A stretch of DNA of 64,000 nt from CAIKZD01 sp041675165 (GTDB lineage Bacteria > Patescibacteriota > Minisyncoccia > Moranbacterales > UBA2206). The translations under genes were made by a program, and so were the position numbers. Positions 49,175 through 57,698 of the stretch are shown here, in pieces. Where the stretch lies: the NCBI GenBank assembly GCA_041675165.1, contig JBAYUI010000001.1, positions 18,577 through 82,576 on the forward strand, read 5' to 3'. Every line of letters starts with the position of its first letter. The stretch's first letter is position 1. The notes below the pieces were generated by a model. It worked only from the letters and a program-made list of their open reading frames with translations, had not been told where the DNA came from and ran no database searches.

Positions 49175-51340
49175 ATGATCAGCCCAGCAGTTGTAATCGA
49201 AGCTACGACTATATATTTAATCGTTTTGTTCCTAGTGGCTTATTTTGTCGAAATCAAATTTGGAAAGGGAAAAAACTTGGCTGATAATCCCGTCATCTAC
49301 ACCCTAGCTCTGGCCATCTATTGTACGGCGTGGACATTTTATGGAAATGTGGGTTTGGCTACTACGACTGGTTATTTATTTTTGGGCGTGTATCTTGGAC
49401 CATCATTGCTCTTCCTTTTTTCCTGGGCGATGATCCGCCAGATGGTCAGGATAAGAAATGAATATAATGTCACTAGCATTGCTGATTTCATCTCGACTCG
49501 TTACGGAAAATCATCTGTCGTGGCCGCTCTAGTTTCGCTGATCGCTCTGGTCGGCATCATTCCCTATCTATCGTTGCAGCTCAAGGCTATTTTCAGCTCA
49601 TATTCTTTCATAACCACAGGAAGGGACGTGGTTACCGGCAATGGTTGGATCGATTTGTTCGTCCTTCTATTCATAATTATTTTCACTATCATATTCGGTC
49701 TGCGCCGATTGGATCAATCGGAGAAACATCCAGGGATGGTTATGATCATTGCTATCCAGTCGATTGTCAAAATAATTGCTTTTCTGGCTGTGGGCATATT
49801 TGTGACTTATTTTATGCATCACGGTTTTCGAGAAATTTTTTCCAAAATGGCAAGTTCTCCTGATATTTCTGCTACGCAGATAGCCGGCCAGCCATCCTTT
49901 TCTCTTTTTTTCGCTTACATAACATTGTCTTTTTTCGCGATTTTTCTTCTGCCGCGGCAATTCCATATGACCGTGGTGGAGAATACCGATGAAAAACATA
50001 TCCGCACGGCAGCATGGCTTTTGCCTTTGTATTTTATCTGTATTTCAATCTTTGTCATTCCGATCGCTATGGTGGGAATAATTGAAGGAAACGATAAGAA
50101 TCTGGCTGATTTTTTCATTTTGCTTTTACCGCTCCACGCCGGAAAATTATGGCTATCCCTCCTAGTGTTTATTGGAGGATTTTCAGCGGCTATCAGTATG
50201 ATTATGATTTCAGCTATGACGATAACCACGATGACAGCCAATCATTTGGTGTTGCCTTTTTTTGAAAAAATGAAAATATCAGGATCTTTACGGAAAAATT
50301 TATTGCCATTGCGCTGGACAATTGTTACATTATTGATGATTGTGGCGTATATTTTTGAAGTTAAAATCGGATCATCATATGTCTTGGTCAAGATAGGGAT
50401 GATTTCTTTCGCCGCTGTTTTGCAATTCGCTCCCGTGTTCATTGGTGCTTTGTTTTGGAGAAAAGGCAATCGGGCGGGAGCCATAATGGGGATGATAGCC
50501 GGTTTTTTGCTTTGGATATATACTTCTCTTTTACCGGCGTTCATAAGGAGCGGCTGGATAAGCGAATCGCTATTGACACAAGGACCTTTTAATATCGGAT
50601 ATCTGCGCCCGGAAAACCTTTTTGGGGTAACGGGCCTTGACCCGTTGTTTCTGGTGATTCTTTTCAGTATGGTTTTCAATGTCGGGTTCTATGTCTTGGG
50701 TTCATTGATTTTCGGCCAAAATGAAGAAGAAAGCAGAGTGGCGGAAAAATTTTATGGCAATGCAGGAAGAAAGTTTTCTGTTGGCGGTGGTTTTCCATTA
50801 CAAGGCGCATCCATTGAATTAGACAAGAAAAGAAGGATCATTAGAATAATTCTGGGTAAATATTTGGATGATTCCGCGGCGGAGGCGACTTGTAAGTTGT
50901 GCATAAGAAAGGCGGATTTGGATGGCAAGGAAAAAATTACCATCAACGAATTGGTCCATCTGAACAGCATAGTCGAAAAAACCATAGCCAGTTTTATCGG
51001 GGCGTCTTCGGCCAAGGAAATCCTTGTGAATAACAGTTTGTTTACCGAAGAAGAGACGGAGAGCTTGAGTGGAGCTTATATCAAAATGGCGACCGATTTG
51101 AAGCTTACGCCCAAGGAGCTGAGTGAAAAAATAAATTATTTTGAAGAGCGAGGTAATCTCTTGGATAAGCAGAAAGAAGAGCTGGAGATGATGGTCAGGA
51201 AAAGAACGGAAGAGCTGGAGGAAAAAAATGCCGAATTGGAAAAGTTTAACGCTCTGTCCGTAGGAAGAGAATTGAAGATGGCTGAGTTGAAAGATAAGAT
51301 ACGCAAGTTGGAGCACGATACCGAGAAGGGCGCCGCTTAA
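49175..51340 (+). CDS. SSS-family transporter-like sensor with STAC domain and coiled coil, no kinase
   Basis: The protein has 721 residues. Residues 1-~510 form ~13 membrane helices of a sodium:solute symporter of the CbrA/PutP type (YCTAWTFYGNVGLATTTGY, DFISTRYGKSS, LPRQFHMTVVENTDEKHIRTA, FGLRRLD). Residues ~555-640 match a STAC-like domain (NSIVEKTIASFIGASSAKEIL). The end is a long coiled coil (KEELEMMVRKRTEELEEKNA) of the sort that normally leads into PAS-histidine kinase domains, but the gene stops there. The next gene, 15 bases on, is a complete histidine kinase. The layout suggests a CbrA-like nutrient sensor split in two. Confidence 0.85.
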   Translation: MISPAVVIEATTIYLIVLFLVAYFVEIKFGKGKNLADNPVIYTLALAIYCTAWTFYGNVGLATTTGYLFLGVYLGPSLLFLFSWAMIRQMVRIRNEYNVTSIADFISTRYGKSSVVAALVSLIALVGIIPYLSLQLKAIFSSYSFITTGRDVVTGNGWIDLFVLLFIIIFTIIFGLRRLDQSEKHPGMVMIIAIQSIVKIIAFLAVGIFVTYFMHHGFREIFSKMASSPDISATQIAGQPSFSLFFAYITLSFFAIFLLPRQFHMTVVENTDEKHIRTAAWLLPLYFICISIFVIPIAMVGIIEGNDKNLADFFILLLPLHAGKLWLSLLVFIGGFSAAISMIMISAMTITTMTANHLVLPFFEKMKISGSLRKNLLPLRWTIVTLLMIVAYIFEVKIGSSYVLVKIGMISFAAVLQFAPVFIGALFWRKGNRAGAIMGMIAGFLLWIYTSLLPAFIRSGWISESLLTQGPFNIGYLRPENLFGVTGLDPLFLVILFSMVFNVGFYVLGSLIFGQNEEESRVAEKFYGNAGRKFSVGGGFPLQGASIELDKKRRIIRIILGKYLDDSAAEATCKLCIRKADLDGKEKITINELVHLNSIVEKTIASFIGASSAKEILVNNSLFTEEETESLSGAYIKMATDLKLTPKELSEKINYFEERGNLLDKQKEELEMMVRKRTEELEEKNAELEKFNALSVGRELKMAELKDKIRKLEHDTEKGAA

Positions 51341-51355
51341 AAGAGTCGTTATATT

Positions 51356-53731
51356 ATGAAAATATCCGCTAAAATATTTATTGTTATCGGTTTGGGTTCA
51401 GCCCTCATTTTGGTCGTGGTCGGATTCCAATCATACAACTACAACAGGGATGTTTTAGAAAAGAATACGATCAGTGATTATGAGCGAGATGCTGTGGGCG
51501 ATATGGAAGCGCTCGACCAAGTATTGAGCGAGCAATACCGAAATATTAAATTGACAGCGACTAGGATAAAAGTAAGGACTTTTTTGAGCGGTCAGAACAG
51601 CGAAGAAGATAGAACTGTTCTCGGAAAGGGATTGAATGACAATATGGCCATCTACTCGGGGTTAAATATCATTGATATTCTTGATACGGCCGGAAAAATA
51701 GTGGCTTCTTCTTCTGGAGAGCGGATCGGTGGCACAGTTTCCGATAAGGGAGAAATTTTTGGTAATCTGTTCGAGAGGACTCTGAGTGGCCAAAATGGGT
51801 ATTCTGACGTTGTCTTATCCCATAATTCTTCCAACAGGATGGAGATATATTTTATGTCCCCAGTGTTTTCCCAAGACGGTCAGGAAATCATCGGCGTGGC
51901 GGCCGGAAGCGTCGATTGGGGAGCGTCTATGAAAAGCTTGGACAATATCAATGGTTCGGTCGTCCGTCTTTATAACAAGACAGGGGAGCTGATCGGTTCC
52001 AAAGATTGGCGGGATGAGATGGCTTTTTCTCTTGAAGATAGGGATAAGTCGGTCCTAGGGGAAGCCCTCAAAGACGATCCCCGATCCGGAGTGATGGCTG
52101 ATATATTGAATAATTCGGAGGCGCTTACCTCCATCGCTAAAGAAAGGGGCGTGGAAGATTACGCGGGCAATGATTGGGTCTTAGTGGCGCAGATTCCGTC
52201 AACGGTCGCATTTTCCGGTGCTGTCAAAAGCGCCATCTTCCTCTTGGTTTTGCTGGTGCCTGTCATAATAATATTAGGCATAATAATAGCTGTCATTATT
52301 GATCGTTTTATCGGTATGCCGCTGGAATTTCTGACCAAAAAAGTCCAAGGCGTGAGAGAAGAAAATCTGACTGAAATCATTCCTATTCTTTCCCATGATG
52401 AATTCGGCGAGCTGGCCAATGCTTTTAATGAAATGCGGATGAGACTCAGGGAATCCCATAACCACTTGGAAGAAGAAGTCCGCCATAAAACGGCAGAACT
52501 TTACGCGGCCTTGGCTCAATCTGAAAAAAAGAATGAAAATTTGGAGAATTCCAAAAAGGCTATGCTTAATATTCTGGAAGATTTTGAGGAAAGCAAGAAG
52601 CTGCTTGAAAAAGAAAAAACGATGTATGCGGCTGAGCGCGACAGGAGCGAGGGAATTTTGCGGTACCTGCATTCTATCGGAGAGGGCGTGATCGCGACTG
52701 ATGTCAATGGCGTGATTACCTTTGTCAATCTGACGGCGGCCAGAATGATAGCTCGCGCCGAGGGTAGCCCGCTTATCGGAAAAAAATATTTGAAAGAGTT
52801 CGTATTTTCCAGCGGCCGAGGCAGTAGCAAAAAAACACTTGATCCAGTGGCCGAGGCTCTCAAAATATCATCCGTTTTTCCGTTGCCTCCATATTGCTAT
52901 TTAGCTACATCCGTCGGTAATATTCCGATTTCCGGATCATTTGCCCCGATCATAAAGAATGAAAAACCATTAGGGGTGGTGAGCGTTTTTCAGGATATCA
53001 CTGAGAGGTATAATTTGGAAAAAGAAAAAGACGACTTTCTTTCCATTACCGCGCATCAGTTGCGCACGCCGTTGACCGGCATCCGCTGGACACTGGAGTC
53101 ATTGATCGATGGAGATGCTGGAAAACTTCCGTCCGAAGCCACTGAGATGTTGGATCAAATTTTTAAGAATAACCAACGCTTGGTCACGCTGGTCAACGAT
53201 CTTCTGGATGTTTCTCGGATCAATATGGGAAAATCGAAAGAAGAGCTGGAAACGGTGGATGTTTCCAATCTGATTGTAGAAAGCATAAAAACTTTGGAAG
53301 GCCTAGCTAAGGAAAAAAAAGTTAAGGTCATTTTTGAAAAAAAATGCAAAGAAGATCCACAGATAAGGATAGGGCCGAAACACTTTTTCCAAGCTATGGA
53401 AAATCTTATTTCTAACGCTATAAAATACACCCCCGTCGGCGGAGAAGCGCATCTCTCGGTGAGTATGAAAAAACAAAAAATCATAATTGTCGTGGCCGAT
53501 AATGGAATAGGTATACCAGAAAAGGAGCAAAAAAATATATTCCGTAAATTTTTCCGCGCCTCCAATGCCGTGCTCAAGGAAACCGAAGGTTCAGGTTTGG
53601 GATTGAATGTGGTAAAATCATTTGTAGAAGAGGGTGGCGGTCGGATCTGGTTCGAGAGCAAAGAGGGTAATGGCACGACCTTCTTCATAGAATTTCCCGT
53701 GGCGCATGCGCTTAATTTTTTAATTTCTTAA
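51356..53731 (+). CDS. Membrane sensor histidine kinase (Cache-HAMP-PAS-HisKA-HATPase)
   Basis: The protein has 791 residues. TM1 ~7-25, a dCache-type extracytoplasmic domain to ~285, TM2 ~287-315 (AIFLLVLLVPVIIILGIIIA), HAMP (~316-370), coiled coil, PAS (~441-555, GEGVIATDVNGVITFVNLTA). HisKA has FLSITAHQLRTPLTG with the phospho-accepting His at ~566. The HATPase has NLISNAIKYTP, VADNGIGIPEKEQKNIF and SGLGLNVVKSFVEEGGG. It should autophosphorylate and pass phosphate to the receiver encoded just downstream. It follows the SSS-STAC gene closely. Confidence 0.95.
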   Translation: MKISAKIFIVIGLGSALILVVVGFQSYNYNRDVLEKNTISDYERDAVGDMEALDQVLSEQYRNIKLTATRIKVRTFLSGQNSEEDRTVLGKGLNDNMAIYSGLNIIDILDTAGKIVASSSGERIGGTVSDKGEIFGNLFERTLSGQNGYSDVVLSHNSSNRMEIYFMSPVFSQDGQEIIGVAAGSVDWGASMKSLDNINGSVVRLYNKTGELIGSKDWRDEMAFSLEDRDKSVLGEALKDDPRSGVMADILNNSEALTSIAKERGVEDYAGNDWVLVAQIPSTVAFSGAVKSAIFLLVLLVPVIIILGIIIAVIIDRFIGMPLEFLTKKVQGVREENLTEIIPILSHDEFGELANAFNEMRMRLRESHNHLEEEVRHKTAELYAALAQSEKKNENLENSKKAMLNILEDFEESKKLLEKEKTMYAAERDRSEGILRYLHSIGEGVIATDVNGVITFVNLTAARMIARAEGSPLIGKKYLKEFVFSSGRGSSKKTLDPVAEALKISSVFPLPPYCYLATSVGNIPISGSFAPIIKNEKPLGVVSVFQDITERYNLEKEKDDFLSITAHQLRTPLTGIRWTLESLIDGDAGKLPSEATEMLDQIFKNNQRLVTLVNDLLDVSRINMGKSKEELETVDVSNLIVESIKTLEGLAKEKKVKVIFEKKCKEDPQIRIGPKHFFQAMENLISNAIKYTPVGGEAHLSVSMKKQKIIIVVADNGIGIPEKEQKNIFRKFFRASNAVLKETEGSGLGLNVVKSFVEEGGGRIWFESKEGNGTTFFIEFPVAHALNFLIS

Positions 53732-53750
53732 TCCATTTAATATTAAACTT

Positions 53751-54155
53751 ATGGAAAATGACATGCAAAATGTTTCAACAGAGAAGAAGAAGGTGGTGCT
53801 GGCCGTTGAGGACGACACTTTTTTGGCCGGTGTGCACAGGAATAAGATGGCTAAAGAGGGCTTTGATATTTTCATCGCCGGCAATGGACGGGAGGCGCTG
53901 GATTTTTTGAAAACGAAAAAACCAGACATTATCCTATTGGACCTTATTATGCCGGTTATGGATGGGTTTGAAACCCTGAAAGCGATCAAGGAAAATCCTG
54001 AAACGAAAGATCTCAAGGTGGTTATCCTATCCAATCTCAGCCAAGAAGAAGATAAGCAGCGCGTGATGGATATGGGCGCGCTCGATTATATCGTCAAGGC
54101 CAATGTATCCTTCCGTGAAATCGTGGAGAAGGTCAAATCTTATATGGAAGCCTAA
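53751..54155 (+). CDS. Single-domain response regulator
   Basis: The protein has 134 residues. VLAVEDDTFL carries the acidic pocket, LLDLIMPVMDG the phosphorylated Asp (~64), ILSN the Thr/Ser position and IVKAN the Lys (~113). There is no output domain, so it acts through protein contacts or phosphorelay. It starts 20 bases after the kinase. Its target is unknown; pilus motors are frequent targets of such CheY-like proteins. Confidence 0.93.
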   Translation: MENDMQNVSTEKKKVVLAVEDDTFLAGVHRNKMAKEGFDIFIAGNGREALDFLKTKKPDIILLDLIMPVMDGFETLKAIKENPETKDLKVVILSNLSQEEDKQRVMDMGALDYIVKANVSFREIVEKVKSYMEA

Positions 54156-54178
54156 TGGGAGAGGCCTGTTTTGCGGGC

Positions 54179-54207
54179 TTGACTTTTCTCCTGAGATACG
54201 CTATAAT
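54179..54207 (+). promoter_or_regulatory. Consensus promoter of the RRM gene
   Basis: TTGACT (54179-54184), 17-base spacer, TATAAT (54202-54207). Start ~54214, giving a ~139-base leader. Confidence 0.8.
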
Positions 54208-54213
54208 GAGCTT

Positions 54214-54352
54214 GTTGTAAGTCTTCTCAGTAAGTTTCGCCTTAGTTAAAGTTAAGTGTACGTAAACGAAATGAGAAAGGTCGCCTTGCAATTTATAATT
54301 AGCAAGTAGTGACCCTGATTTCCGCGGAAGCGGAAGAAAAGGGTAAACGAAC
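54214..54352 (+). promoter_or_regulatory. Long structured 5' leader of the RRM gene
   Basis: CTTGCAATT (54285 region) pairs with AATTAGCAAG, and TTCCGC-GGAA-GCGGAA forms a 6-bp tetraloop hairpin shortly before the ribosome site AAGGG. TTCTCA (near 54224) can pair with TGAGAA (near 54271). The leader resembles in plan those of cold-shock and RNA-binding protein genes, where it controls translation. Confidence 0.5.
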
Positions 54353-54649
54353 ATGGCACAGAAACTATACGTAGGCAATTTGTCCTATAACGTGAATGAT
54401 GATTCTTTGAAGGATCTCTTTTCAAAAGCCGGAACTGTTCAATCTGCTATGGTTATCACCGATAAGATGTCTGGACGATCCAAAGGATTTGGATTTGTCG
54501 AAATGTCATCTGATGATGAAGCCAAAGCCGGTATTGAAATGTATAACGGTAAAGAGGTTGATGGAAGAAAACTTACTGTAAACGAAGCTCGTCCAAAAGA
54601 AGAAAGACCAAGAGGATCTTTCGGTGGCGGACAAAGAGACCGATTCTAA
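54353..54649 (+). CDS. RRM-type RNA-binding protein
   Basis: The protein has 98 residues: one RNA recognition motif with RNP2 KLYVGNLSY at residues 3-11 and RNP1 KGFGFVEM at ~43-50, then a short Arg/Gly tail (RPRGSFGGGQRDRF). It is like the cold-induced Rbp proteins of cyanobacteria and other bacteria, which act as RNA chaperones. The strong promoter, long structured leader and own terminator point to high, regulated expression. Confidence 0.95.
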   Translation: MAQKLYVGNLSYNVNDDSLKDLFSKAGTVQSAMVITDKMSGRSKGFGFVEMSSDDEAKAGIEMYNGKEVDGRKLTVNEARPKEERPRGSFGGGQRDRF

Positions 54650-54662
54650 TCGAATTCTCGAT

Positions 54663-54697
54663 AAAAAACAGCTCTCATAAAAAGGAGCTGTTTTTGT
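54663..54697 (+). terminator. Terminator after the RRM gene
   Basis: AAAAACAGCTC pairs with GAGCTGTTTTT, T-run in the 3' arm. Confidence 0.85.
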
Positions 54698-54764
54698 TTC
54701 CAATTTTGCGAAAATATAGTAAAATAGAAAGTGTTGGATCGTAATATAAAAACGAGATAAACGT

Positions 54765-55154
54765 ATGACTAAATGGAAAAAAATAGCCTTGGGTGCTTTG
54801 GTTATGCTTGTCGTGGCCCTAGCGGGTTATAAGACTTGGCAAAAGATGCGTTCAGGCAGCCAGACTGAACAAGCTACTGTGAGTGACGCCAGTATGATTC
54901 TTTTCTATGGCGAACAGTGCCCGCATTGCCAAGATGTGGAAAAATACATCGCCGATCATCAGCTGGATAAAAAAGTCTCCTTTTCCAAATTGGAAGTCTG
55001 GAGCAATAAAGCCAATGCCAATATGATGGCGCAGAAGGCGCAGGCGTGCGGCATTAAGACAGATAGTCTTGGCGTACCATTCCTTTGGGCGACGGGCAAA
55101 TGTTATATCGGAGTGAATGAGGTGGAAAATTTTTTAGATAGCGCGGCGAAATGA
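54765..55154 (+). CDS. Membrane-anchored thioredoxin-like protein (CPHC)
   Basis: The protein has 129 residues. One N-terminal helix (IALGALVMLVVALAGYKTW) and a glutaredoxin/thioredoxin-like domain with ILFYGEQCPHCQDVEKYI (active site CPHC, ~51-54), a cis-Pro region GVPFLW, and a second Cys pair (ACGIK, GKCYIG). The CPHC centre and topology suggest an extracytoplasmic oxidase or isomerase of DsbA type. It is 47 bases upstream of a membrane protein with a CPVC motif. Confidence 0.8.
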   Translation: MTKWKKIALGALVMLVVALAGYKTWQKMRSGSQTEQATVSDASMILFYGEQCPHCQDVEKYIADHQLDKKVSFSKLEVWSNKANANMMAQKAQACGIKTDSLGVPFLWATGKCYIGVNEVENFLDSAAK

Positions 55155-55201
55155 AGAAATATATAAAGCCTATTAGGTAAAAAGTAAAAAGATAAATAAT
55201 T

Positions 55202-55711
55202 ATGAAAAGATATCTCATATACGGCGGAGCGTACATAGCGGGAATTTTTGTGCCTATTTTTTCGGTTTCGGCTTTCTGTCCCGTATGTACGGTGGCGGTG
55301 GCAGGCGGGGTGGGTCTTTCACGCTATTTCGGTGTAGATGATACTATTACAGGTCTTTGGATCGGGGCGCTTATCGTGGCAATGACTATCTGGACCTTGG
55401 AATGGTTCAAGCGGAAAGGCATCCGTTTTTGGGGCGAGCGCTCCATCACAACCATAGTTTATTATGCCATGATCGCCTTGCCGCTGTATTGGAATGACTT
55501 GATCGGTCATCCGCTCAATAAATTCTGGGGGGTGGATAAATTGATGCTAGGGATAATTTTAGGCAGTTTTTTCTTCTTCTTGGGCGGGATGGTCCATTTC
55601 AGGATGAAAGACAGGAATGGCGGCAAAGTTTTTTTCCCGTTCCAGAAGGTGGCTTTCGCGGTTTTTCCTCTGATGGTCCTAAGCGGAGCCTTCTATTTCT
55701 TAACGCGGTAA
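55202..55711 (+). CDS. Five-helix membrane protein with CPVC motif
   Basis: The protein has 169 residues with about five membrane helices. The first helix ends in FCPVCTVAVAGGVGLSRYFGVDD. The CxxC pair at ~26-29 lies at the membrane interface. No family was recognised with certainty. Its position after a CPHC thioredoxin-like protein suggests an electron carrier that recycles it, in the manner of DsbB/VKOR, though it lacks the four-Cys pattern of those enzymes. That link is inference. Confidence 0.65.
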   Translation: MKRYLIYGGAYIAGIFVPIFSVSAFCPVCTVAVAGGVGLSRYFGVDDTITGLWIGALIVAMTIWTLEWFKRKGIRFWGERSITTIVYYAMIALPLYWNDLIGHPLNKFWGVDKLMLGIILGSFFFFLGGMVHFRMKDRNGGKVFFPFQKVAFAVFPLMVLSGAFYFLTR

Positions 55712-55733
55712 TAATTTTCAATCCAATAAATAT

Positions 55734-56351
55734 ATGACTAATGGAACAGATGAAGCGGGTCTTATCAAAAATGTCACGGAGCTCATTGAAAAAGTAGACA
55801 CGATGAAAAAGCAGGATAAGTTGGACTTGAGTTCCGACCAAGATCTGTCTATTGCTATTATGAATCTCGTGAGCATCGAAGAACATTTCTTTTTTACGGG
55901 CGCGAAATTGAATAAGCCGGAATATTTTGACTTGTTGCAAGAAGCCCGTAAGATGCGTGGCGAACTGTTGCGCAAAATCGTGAAAGATCCAGAAGGAGAA
56001 GTTTGGTGCATTTCAAAGCACTTATTGGCGGCATCAATGCGTCTTATGGAAGTGGGGACCAAACAACAAGGAATGGGCAGGAAAGAAGACGCCAAAGATT
56101 TGTTCCAAAAGGCCTATGACCTTTATTCTTTGTTCTGGGGCATCAATATGAAAGTCATTTCGACGGATAATATCAAACATATCGATGCGGACGCGCTGAA
56201 CCGGCATAATGATCTATCCAGTGAGAATATGGCAGGAAAAAATCCGGCCGTCTCCGAAGCTGTTTCGCCAAAGGCTGGTACGCAAAAAAGCGGCTTTATG
56301 GGTAAATTGGGCGAATTGGTCAGAAAAGCGATTGATTGTTGCATTGAATAG
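55734..56351 (+). CDS. Helical cytoplasmic protein of unknown function
   Basis: The protein has 205 residues with no signal or membrane segment. The core EEHFFFTGAKLNKPEYFDLL, then ARKMRGELLRKIV and EVWCISKHLLAASMRLMEVG, is strongly helical and looks well conserved. The C-terminal ~60 residues are a polar linker followed by FMGKLGELVRKAIDCCIE, a possible amphipathic tail. No named family was recognised. It starts 22 bases after the CPVC gene and is likely cotranscribed. Confidence 0.7.
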   Translation: MTNGTDEAGLIKNVTELIEKVDTMKKQDKLDLSSDQDLSIAIMNLVSIEEHFFFTGAKLNKPEYFDLLQEARKMRGELLRKIVKDPEGEVWCISKHLLAASMRLMEVGTKQQGMGRKEDAKDLFQKAYDLYSLFWGINMKVISTDNIKHIDADALNRHNDLSSENMAGKNPAVSEAVSPKAGTQKSGFMGKLGELVRKAIDCCIE

Positions 56352-56423
56352 TGGGAAAAATTGCAAAGTGGGTTCTGGTCGATACCCTAGGGTAGGAAAA
56401 ATAAAAAATTTAATCTATAATTT

Positions 56424-56744
56424 ATGCCTGTGAAAAAAGTAATTACGGGGGTTGCTCTTGGAGCAGTCGTTTTGATCCTGACCGGCTGCGGCAATAAAAC
56501 CGTGACGACGCAAGAGTCTTCTCAGAGTGGTCAAGCTAAAAACGGACAAGCTGCGGAAAATTCTGCCGAGCCCAAGATGCCGGCCGCGACCGGCAGAGTT
56601 GATGATACAGTCAATGCGGTCATAGACGGAGCTACGAATGAGAGTACGGCGGCGGCCAGCACTGATGCTGATGCATCGGGTGCAGTCGGGGATGATGAAG
56701 ATACTAATAATTTAAACAGTACTTATGATCAAAATGCATTATAA
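56424..56744 (+). CDS. Small low-complexity lipoprotein
   Basis: The protein has 106 residues. Lipobox LTGC (Cys ~22) follows a hydrophobic signal; the mature part is Ala/Ser/Thr/Asp-rich and probably unstructured. A GTG at 56430 (giving MKKVITG...) is a plausible alternative start. A TATAAT at 56416-56421 sits only 2-8 bases before either start, and the palindrome TACCCTAGGGTA is at 56383-56394. The gene overlaps the next by 20 bases. Confidence 0.7.
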   Translation: MPVKKVITGVALGAVVLILTGCGNKTVTTQESSQSGQAKNGQAAENSAEPKMPAATGRVDDTVNAVIDGATNESTAAASTDADASGAVGDDEDTNNLNSTYDQNAL

Positions 56745-57555
56745 AAAAATCAGCACTGTTCTGGCGGCCGTGGGAATTTTGACGGCTGTCGGAGTCTGGG
56801 CGGATAATAGCGCAAGCACTGCCGGCAAGGATCAGATAGTGCAAGACGGGCAAGGCGCGCGCCAAGATGTTCGCACGGACAATGTTTGTGACCGGATAAC
56901 ACAATTTGTCGATAATCTGAATCAAAAGGCTTCCGGTCAAGAGAATCAGATCAGGACCCGCCAGCAAGAAAGACTGAAGGCTTGGGAGGAAAAAACCAAA
57001 AACGCGGATGCTAATCTGGAAAGACTGCGTGCCAATTGGGATAATAATCGAAGTGAACAGTTCGCCAAACTGGAAGAAGCAGCCGTGTCGGATAATCAGA
57101 AAAAAGCAGTGAACACTTTTGAAATCACGGTGAAGGCGGCGATTGCTGAGCGCCGAACAGCTGAAAATGCGGCTACTAAAGCTTTTCAATCCGGAGTACA
57201 AAATAATGTCCGAACCAGACAAGGCCAACTGGACAGTCTTATCTCTAATTCTTCCTCGGCTCGCGTGACGGCACTGGCCAAAGTGCAAGCTGATTGCACG
57301 GCTGGAGCATCCGCGGCGACCGTGCGGACTGATTTCCAAAATATCATGAAAAATGCTCGGACACAGATGCAGTTGGACAAGCAAAATGTGACTAAGGTGA
57401 ATACGGCCGTACAGGACCTCATCCAGACCCGCCACACTGCCATGCAAAAAGCGATGGGCGATTTCAAAGCTACGATGGAAAAAGCGCGCATAGCGCTGAA
57501 AGCCGCTTTTCCGGATCAAGCTTCTGGCACTGCTGATACTGCTGTGACGAATTAA
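56725..57555 (+). CDS. Secreted coiled-coil protein of unknown function
   Basis: The protein has 276 residues (or 273 from the ATG at 56734). A cleavable signal (STVLAAVGILTAVGVWADN) precedes long amphipathic helices rich in Ala, Gln, Arg and Lys (RTRQQERLKAWEEKTKNADA; RTAENAATKAFQSG). Two Cys (DNVCDR, QADCTAG) could form a disulfide, perhaps by the nearby CPHC/CPVC pair. No family was recognised. It shares a transcript with the lipoprotein through a 20-base overlap and is closed by a strong terminator. Confidence 0.7.
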   Translation: MIKMHYKKISTVLAAVGILTAVGVWADNSASTAGKDQIVQDGQGARQDVRTDNVCDRITQFVDNLNQKASGQENQIRTRQQERLKAWEEKTKNADANLERLRANWDNNRSEQFAKLEEAAVSDNQKKAVNTFEITVKAAIAERRTAENAATKAFQSGVQNNVRTRQGQLDSLISNSSSARVTALAKVQADCTAGASAATVRTDFQNIMKNARTQMQLDKQNVTKVNTAVQDLIQTRHTAMQKAMGDFKATMEKARIALKAAFPDQASGTADTAVTN

Positions 57556-57577
57556 AAGGTTCACAACAACTTTTTTT

Positions 57578-57608
57578 AAAAATCCACCTCGCGCGAGGTG
57601 GATTTTTT
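57578..57608 (+). terminator. Intrinsic terminator
   Basis: A perfect palindrome of 30 bases with arms AAAAATCCACCTCGC and GCGAGGTGGATTTTT, with T-run. Confidence 0.85.
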
Positions 57609-57641
57609 GCTAGTCCTGTTATTGCGAGCGGTAATGTTATG

Positions 57642-57670
57642 GCAGGAACAGGGCACTGCCCTGTTCCTGC
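57642..57670. repeat. 14-bp palindromic repeat upstream of the aminotransferase
   Basis: GCAGGAACAGGGCA, loop C, TGCCCTGTTCCTGC. If translated upstream of the start it gives GTGHCPVPA, a known look of dispersed bacterial repeats. It ends 14 bases before a TATACT box (57685-57690). Confidence 0.75.
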
Positions 57671-57698
57671 GGGGGAAAATATTTTATACTATATCTAT

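Noticed and set aside
57639..57698. Earlier in-frame start for the aminotransferase
   Set aside because: It encodes GTGHCPVPA from a 14-bp palindromic repeat and lies upstream of the likely -10 box.
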